From positions 31,611,501 through 31,675,500 of the forward strand of contig NC_091661.1 of the NCBI RefSeq assembly GCF_042453785.1: a DNA stretch of 64,000 nt, in the 5' to 3' direction. This stretch comes from Malus domestica. Taxonomy: Eukaryota; Streptophyta; Magnoliopsida; Rosales; Rosaceae. Shown piece by piece: positions 57,836 to 64,000 of the stretch (position 1 is its first letter; every line of letters starts with the position of its first letter). A program made the position numbers and the translations under genes. The notes below the pieces were generated by a model. That model searched no databases and was not told the DNA's origin. It saw only the letters and a program-made list of their open reading frames with translations.

Positions 57836-58653
57836 AACTATCAAATTATTCGAACCATTAAAATTTGATCCAACAGCTATAAACAGGTGCTCCTTTAAAA
57901 GTTATAATAAGTGAAGCCGTTGAATCAAATTTCAACGGTCTGGATTATTTAATTCTTAAACTCAGTTTCTGGGGATCTGGAGAGGATATGGGTTCCTAGT
58001 TGATTAATCAAAATTCTGGCAGTGAACAGGAGGTTGATCCCACATATTGCATGTAAAATCAAGTTACCATGATCAACCTCAACCCTAAGCAGCTTCGTAA
58101 ATCCTAAGTTCCACCCCTTAATCTCCACCGTTTGATACAACCCCTATCACAACACACACTATCTCTCTCAGAGTCGCATCACTCAGACACTCACATTGGC
58201 AGGCTCGCAGCGGCGCATCCATATCCCGATCGAGCTCCCTCCTCGTCCCTCTCAACCCCAACTCGAGGTCTTTGTCTCCCAATAATAATTCACTGTTAAA
58301 TTGAATTTCAGTGCTTGTTTTTTTGTTTCGTTTTGATTGTCAAATTGGAGCAATTGCTGAATAATTCAGGGAACAACACCAAACAATATGATGAAGCTGC
58401 TTAGGGTTGAGGTTGATCATGGTAACTTGATTTTACATGCAATATGTGGGATCAACCTCCTGTTCACTGCCAGAATTTTGATTAATCAACTAGGAACCCA
58501 TATCCTCTCCGGATCCCCAGAAACTGAGTTTAAGAATTAAATAATCCAGACCGTTGAAATTTGATTCAACGGCTTCACTTATTATAACTTTTAAAGGAGC
58601 ACCTGTTTATAGCTGTTGGATCAAATTTTAATGGTTCGAATAATTTGATAGTT
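57836..58653. repeat. Near-perfect inverted repeat, 261-bp arms, 296-bp spacer
   Basis: The left arm 57836-58096 and right arm 58393-58653 are reverse complements of equal length without gaps. I find one mismatch (T at 57978 against G at 58511, where C would be complementary-equivalent). The spacer 58097-58392 is different in nature: CT/CA-rich, then a possible intron (GAG|GTCTTT near 58,267 to TTCAG near 58,370). No target duplication was recognised around the structure. Confidence 0.92.
58388..58540 (+). CDS. Short ORF in the right arm of the inverted repeat, 50 aa, doubtful
   Basis: Starts MMKLLRVEVDHGNLILHAIC and ends SPETEFKN before TAA. It directly follows a plausible acceptor (TTCAG|GGAACAACACC), and the spacer upstream resembles a promoter and 5' UTR. 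The left arm encodes the same peptide on the other strand, without an ATG. No domain recognised. It could be the first coding exon of a dead gene, or chance. Confidence 0.22.
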   Translation: MMKLLRVEVDHGNLILHAICGINLLFTARILINQLGTHILSGSPETEFKN

Positions 58654-58860
58654 TACTTTTTTGGGATCCGGAGAGGATCTGGGGTGATCAACTAGTAGGG
58701 TCAGGGTGTAATGGTTTTCAACCTTCAAATTCTCACCATATTACTGAGTCAACCTTCAAAGCATTTACAAGGAGTCTCAGACAAGCAACAGAATCTGCCC
58801 GTTTCAATTCTTCAGCCGCTCTCTCAGTCACATCCACAGAGATCGACGTAGTTTTTAATT

Positions 58861-60133
58861 ATGGCGGATGACGATGGAAAATTGCCGATTTTCTCCTCCA
58901 CCAACGATGATATAATCGTGGAGATACTTTCACGGCTACCAGTCATATGTCTCCTCTGATTCTGTTGTGTATGCAGTCATGGCGTGCTTTAATCTCCACT
59001 TTCGATTTCATCGCCAAGCACCAAGGACGTACCAACTACAACGATAACAACAAGAATATCTTGATCATCTTTAAACGTCCCCTTTTCCCTTCCCGTCATT
59101 TTCGTGATCCGCCATCTCGATTTCCCCAAATCGTTGACTACCAATCACTGAAGAAGAAGAACGTTGCCTCCGGCGTCTCCGCTTCCGCGTCTGCAACAGC
59201 AATACGAAGCCGACGTAGAGACCTTGAAGATGAATTTCCAGATGATACTAGTCTCAACGATTCATCCCTTGTGGGTTCTTGCAATGTCCTCATCTGCCTA
59301 CTACTTGACCCTCGACCTAGTGAATGCTATCCAAAAAACTACGACAATAGCAGACTTCTCTTGTGGAACCCTAGTACCAGAAAAGCCCGTAAGTTACCGG
59401 ACATTGATTCGTTTCGTTTCGGTCCACTTTTTCATGGATTTGGCTATGATTCCACCACTCAAGACTACAAGCTCTTTTTGGGCAGTTTTAATTATCCCAA
59501 TGATCCAGGATGGGTTGCAATCTTTGCACTCAAAATGGGTTCATGGAAGATTGTTGAAGAAGACCACATCGATGTTTCCTTGGTAGGAAGCCGTAGGGGA
59601 GGGTGCTTCTTAAATGGAGCTCTACATTGGAATCAGATTGACGGAAGTAACAAGGGAACAAAAATCTGGTCCTTTGATTTCGCTCAGGAGAAATTTCGTT
59701 CGTTTTCCTTTATTAGGCATAAAGGATATACTACAGCTGTGGGACTGGGGACCATTGGAAATCGTCTCTTCTCTTACACTTCCTGCGATAACCTTACAAA
59801 TCATCATGACTTGGAGGACGCTGGCCTTACCATATGGGTGATGATGATATATGGGGTCGATCAATGTTGGACTATATTCGCAAAAATCCGCGCTGAGATT
59901 TTCCCTTCAGATGTGAAGTGGGTGATGCCTATATGCCATCTGGAAGATGATGGTGAAGTTTTGATGCAATCGAGTCAAGGTGACTTGGTATTATATACTA
60001 GGAAGATGAAGAGGAAGAAGACACATGCAAGATTGTACTCAACAATCCTGGTATTGAAGAAATTCCGGCTATGTATTTGAAAGCCGTTATATACGTGGAA
60101 ACTTTGATTTCACCGGTGACTGGCAACGCTTAA
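58861..60133 (+). pseudogene. F-box / F-box-associated (FBA) domain gene with one stop and two frameshifts
   Basis: F-box proteins are substrate receptors of SCF ubiquitin ligases. Here the ATG at 58861 opens MADDDGKLPIFSSTNDDIIV and the F-box core VEILSRLPV. TGA then occurs at 58957-58959, and one base is missing near 58,972 (before the SWRALIST block). The long middle frame (58947-60080) holds the FBA region: LLLWNPSTRKARKLPD, HGFGYDSTTQDYKLFLG, GGCFLNGALHW, KIWSFDFAQEKFRSF. A second shift near 60,000 moves the end into another frame, EDEEEDTCKIVL to the TAA at 60131-60133. The total size of about 420 codons is normal for the family and there are no introns, as usual. The deleted relative at 51.66 kb keeps the base lost at 60,000. 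The decay is light, so inactivation is recent or partly due to sequence errors. Confidence 0.88.
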
Positions 60134-61598
60134 CTAATACATTTGATTTGAAACATATCGATTGGAATTGTGAGCCTTTCCTTCCTTTGCTCTTTTTATT
60201 AATGTAACAATGTAATAACGTAATTGTCGAACAAATTAAGATATTGGCTATTATCCAGTGTTATTTAGATTTATAATACTTACTCTCGGTCTCTTCCTAC
60301 TTTCATGGTGATGTACGTTTGTGTGCGGTGTGTATAATTAGCCCGATCGATATAAATCCAAGCTGCATTTCTCTATAAACGAGACCAAACATACATATAG
60401 TTGTGGAAGAGAATGAGGTCGGTTAGCGTAGGGTAAAACAAAGATGACAACATCAATGAATTTGTACTGAAAGTTGCAGCATGTTGATGTAAAAATGAAC
60501 TTTCGACGCCGAACGAAGGCTAAGCGTCAATAGAATGAAACAATCAAGAACTGAGCATATCAACATTTTACGTTCATCAAATTGTTTATATATAGTTCTG
60601 GAAGAGAATGAAATGAGTTTGAAAAATTGTACGTTATAATTTATATGCATTCCTACAACTTCTGCAACACATTCTGACGACAACAACACACAGAGATTCA
60701 AGTGCTGCCTACAACTTCATTCGATAAACAAACTCAAAAGATTTACATAGACTAATTAGAAGCCGTGATCCAATGCAATGGCTAATGGCTCAAATTAACA
60801 AAAATTCAGAAAAGGTACTAACTAAAATTCCTGAAAATGTACCACAAAATTTCTTCTGTCTACTCGTAGTCTTGGTGAAAAGTTTCATCGATGTCACCTT
60901 CACCAGGAGGATGCCCTTGCTCAATGTCTCATGGTACTCTCTAAAGGATTTGTTTGCCAGTGTGCAATTTATAAAGGGAAGAAATGTTATTCGTACGTTT
61001 TGGGGCAGAGGCCAATAGAAGCTCTGGGGAGGGGGTAGAAGGGTTGTAACTTGATGGTACTAGATATTGCAGAGGTTGCATTGCATTCTATGTCACGTTG
61101 ATCGTTGGAAGCTTTATTTTCTTTGGTATATTTGGTTGCTGATATATGTGCAATCATTTCATGTTAATAGTGCGTAGTTTTGGCCTTCTGTATATTTGGT
61201 CACTTAAGAGGATTAGAAATTCTACTATTTCATTTTCTCGAGTAGCGAGTAGACTCAGATCAAAATAAAGGGTAAGTTTCAATCAGTAGTTCGACGAATA
61301 CAAGTAAAAGAAATACAAACCATTTCTTAATAATGGCCAATAACACATATTAGAGATAAGGAAGATATTGAAATCCATCCAAATCAATAAATTCTATAAA
61401 AGTTTAGAAATATGTAATGAAAGAATGTCCTTATAAAAATCCATCCTAATCCACAAAAATCTTTAAAAATTCATATAAAATCCTTAGAAATTCATATAAA
61501 GTTGTAAGAATTTTCAAATCCTATCAAATCTATTAATTTTATAGCCTTTTAAAATCTATTTACCAAAAGAGGAATTGCGAGGAATTGCAAAATCTTCC
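60134..61598. other. Spacer with one doubtful gene remnant
   Basis: 3' flank of the F-box pseudogene, then AT-rich DNA. On the minus strand 60,866-60,931 reads DIEQGHPPGEGDIDETFHQD and ends in a stop, with a TGA just upstream in frame. This may be the last exon of a lost gene or retrocopy. 61,370-61,560 is an AT-rich repeat with AAAATCC-like units. Confidence 0.35.
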
Positions 61599-62619
61599 TA
61601 AGGCCTCGTTTGGCAGCTCGTAGAAGGGACCGGATAGGATTAATAATACGAAGCCGGTTGTTTGGTGTAGTTATGTATTAATAGTACTCCGATTAATTTG
61701 TCCGACCCTACCTATTTAGTGCAACTCACACCCGCTTCCTTATCCCACATAAAAGCTCGGTATTATTAGTCGGGTGAGATGCTAACAAAACACGCTCATT
61801 GTTTGGTCCTGGGTTTTGCAAATTTCCTCCCGCTTCAGCAATTGTTTCGATTTCCCTCAACCTCCATAATCCTTTTTGCATTCTCATTCCCGCCGGCGAT
61901 GATGATTTCCTCAGTATCTATGGTGATGGCAGCAATAATCAGATCTACTTTTTGTTCAATATTTTCAATGATTTTGATCGGTTTTATTCTCTTTTTCAAG
62001 ATTTCAAGAATTTGGTTTTAAGTTTTGGTTGGATTCAAGAACTGGGTTTTCCTTGGTTTCATCTGAGTTGCACTCCTTTGACCAATTTCTCCGACAACGC
62101 ACGCCTGTGTCTTTTCTTTTCCTGGGTTTCATATGGATTGCTGAACTCAATTGGAAGAGCCAAGTTGGAGAATTTCTCGGAAACTCAGTTGCCGTCCCTT
62201 TTTATTCCTGGTTTTCATCTAGGTTGTTGAGCACCAAGGAACCAGACGTTGTCGTCCCTTTTTTGTTAATTAGAACATGTTGAGATGCTGCTTGTTTACA
62301 TAGTCCTTGAGGCGTGTTAATTTTACCAGATTATTAGGAACCACCATTTGATTGGTTTCTATAAAAATCAAAATAATTAACATTTTAAATTGTTTGCAGA
62401 CTTGAAGTTAATTTTTCATTAATCATTAGTTTTTCTCTTACAAATAATAATAATTGCAAGTCCTCTTATCCGGTAGAGTGTCAAACACAGTATAAATAAT
62501 ACGGTTATTAATTCAATATTGCACCAAACGCCCGATTATTTAGTCAGTACTATCCGATGACTATTTATCCTATCCGTCTAAAATAGTCAGTACAGTCCGA
62601 ACTGCCAAACGAGGCCTTA
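61599..62619. mobile_element. TIR element (1.0 kb), non-autonomous
   Basis: Termini TAAGGCCTCGTTTGGCAG and CTGCCAAACGAGGCCTTA are perfect 18-bp inverted repeats. Subterminal sequences on both sides share GATAGGAT/ATCCTATC and GTACT/AGTAC motifs in inverse order. No transposase is present. The middle (about 61,790-62,290) has open frames that may be captured host sequence but match nothing I know. If TAA/TTA is read as a PIF-type target it is palindromic, so the exact boundary is ambiguous. Confidence 0.75.
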
Positions 62620-63915
62620 GTGTCTTTAGACTCTTTACTACAAGAAATTCATTGGAACATCCATGGCTGCCCTCTCTATAAATACTTCAACAACTCTGGT
62701 AAGCTTTTGCTACTCCTAAACACCACCTCATGGGCACGTCAAAGGTATTTATTTGTTTTGTGGTACAATTTCGTCAATACTAAAAATGGTGGAATTCACA
62801 CTACTTAAACCCATTTGTTTAGCTGATTTCTAGAATGCAGCAACAGTTGGATGGACAATGATGCTCTTGCTTTCAAGTTTAATAGTTGAACTAGATGGGA
62901 CAGTCACGGTCTGTCTTCTGAGTTCTTGGTGAAGCCATTCGATCATGAAATTGTATCTACAATAGACCCTTTGTAAGCGTCTCACTCTGAGCACCTTTTC
63001 CACCTTGCTTAAGTATGAAAGAACTTAAACTAGGGTTTTGCAATACTGATTGAATAAGCTCAACTCAGTTAATCTGAGCTTGTCTTCACTTGGATTATAT
63101 ATAGCTTTACAAGATTAGACAGTTATAGGATAAACCTATCTCTAAGCACAAATCAATTCAAAATTACAAACATACGAACTGATTATTGAATTACACGGCT
63201 ACGAGTGAGTCTAAGATTAAGTAGGGCTTTGCTTCTTCTCTACCTTTCGAAAAGTGTGATTGTTATCCAAACTGTAGCTTTGTCATGGTGAGCGGGAATC
63301 CATCAATTCAAACTTCACGAAGAGGATTGATGACTTGGGCAATCCTGTGACAAGGATTGCTGACTTGGAAGACAGATTTATCAGGTTTATCAAGGGACAC
63401 AAAGTCCATATGCATCACTTCCGTTTCCTGTTACAAATATTTACAAAAACTGGAAAGAAGAGGAAAGAGTTGGACCATGAGGAATCTGATCTTCTGTAAG
63501 TGACTTTACGGCCCATCTAAACACTCCTGGAACGTTGTCGCAAAATAGGCCCCGTCTCTGATGCCGTTCTAGATCGGATGCGATGAATATACAGCTTGCT
63601 CATCTCAATTTCAGGTGACAAATGCGTGTACTGCCTGCTCAGTTCAATGTCAGGTGCGAAATGTGTCCCCGCCTGTGCATGCGGAATGTGTCTTGCTACA
63701 CAAGGAAAGGCAGATCACAATTTGAAAAAGTTAGTGTAATTCATGCTAATGCCTTCCAGCAGATGTAATGTAACATGCAAGGAAGTTATGTAATTTCAAG
63801 TACGTTCATTAATTATTAAGACCCGTCTTATACAATCGGATTTCGCTAAAAGATCAATATCGACATCCTTAGTACCTGCAATTTGTTGTACTGTATGGAT
63901 GTTCAGCCGCCTTTT
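62620..63915. other. Spacer with an unexplained open stretch
   Basis: No recognised gene. The plus-strand stretch 63278-63499 is open without an ATG start and reads INSNFTKRIDDLGNPVTRIA, then FIKGHKVHMHHFRFLLQIF. It is preceded by a TAG that could be an acceptor and ends in a strong donor-like CT|GTAAGT. It could be an orphan exon of a degraded gene. Confidence 0.3.
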
Positions 63916-64000
63916 CTAACAACATATGGAGCCTATAACAATAAGTAGTAAGACAGCACAAACAACAAGCCCAATTCCAATCTTTGCTCTGGCAGTGAGG
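63916..64000 (-). CDS. C-terminal end of a membrane protein (partial, enters from right edge)
   Basis: The minus strand from the window edge reads LTARAKIGIGLVVCAVLLLI, then VIGSICC and stop (63918-63916). It consists of a short basic start and a single hydrophobic helix ending almost at the C-terminus, as in tail-anchored or single-pass proteins. The remainder lies beyond the window, so family and function cannot be given. The sequence is only 28 codons long, so chance is possible. Confidence 0.35.
   Translation of the reverse strand, partial: LTARAKIGIGLVVCAVLLLIVIGSICC

Noticed and set aside
61779-62283. Open frames (80, 143 and 84 codons) inside the TIR element
   Set aside because: Overlapping in different frames, hydrophobic low-complexity content, no transposase motif; not supported as genes.

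Overview
The window is nuclear DNA of a flowering plant: intron-rich genes with GT-AG junctions, AT-rich intergenic DNA, and plant-only families (CDPK-related kinase, IQD, PADRE/DUF4228, chloroplast small heat-shock protein, F-box/FBA). The repeat content suggests a woody rosid, most probably Rosaceae such as apple or pear. It includes a tRNA-derived Au-type SINE, a CAA-tailed RTE LINE, many MITEs, and a TE-linked ORF beginning MSGPSDRRFDLN. The organism call is inference, not proof.

Layout. 1-1.4 kb: 5' part of a CDPK-related kinase (CRK) on the minus strand, cut by the left edge. 4.2-4.8 kb: hAT-like element. 6.3-12.8 kb: a 15-coding-exon gene (+) for an 847-residue coiled-coil protein with a conserved C-terminal, possibly winged-helix, domain. 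13.5-14.6 kb: non-autonomous element. 14.8-16.4 kb: a 72-residue membrane protein (+). 17.5-19.8 kb: an IQD calmodulin-binding protein (-). 20-27 kb: MITEs, two Au-SINE copies, a chloroplast small heat-shock protein gene (+) with a one-base frameshift, and an intronless PADRE gene (-). 28.7-31.8 kb: a PAM2 plus two-RRM CID protein (-). 32-42 kb: gene-free and repeat-rich, with hAT, Mutator-like and Tourist-like MITEs, a solo LTR with exact 5-bp target duplication, and a 1.1-kb element full of minisatellites. 42.4-47 kb: an SR34/SF2-type splicing factor (+). 47.6-48.8 kb: nested MITEs. 48.8-50.4 kb: acidic ribosomal protein P1 (+) with a typical ribosomal-protein promoter. 50.8-64 kb: mostly wreckage. 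It holds a broken ricin-B-type lectin, a truncated F-box copy, a 5'-truncated RTE LINE joined to an LTR fragment, a 4-kb unclassified element with nested tandem repeats and a coiled-coil ORF, a near-perfect 261-bp inverted repeat, an F-box pseudogene, another TIR element, and a partial gene end at the right edge.

The intact genes are unrelated housekeeping or signalling genes, not a cluster working as one pathway. Two of them (CID and SR34-like) act in RNA metabolism, and CRK and IQD belong to calcium/calmodulin signalling. The strongest unexplained structures are the inverted repeat at 57.8-58.7 kb, the stop codon preserved across an optional intron at 11.85/12.43 kb, the frameshift in the heat-shock gene, and the tandem architecture at 55.0-57.0 kb. 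All exon structures were read by eye from splice signals and frame continuity.
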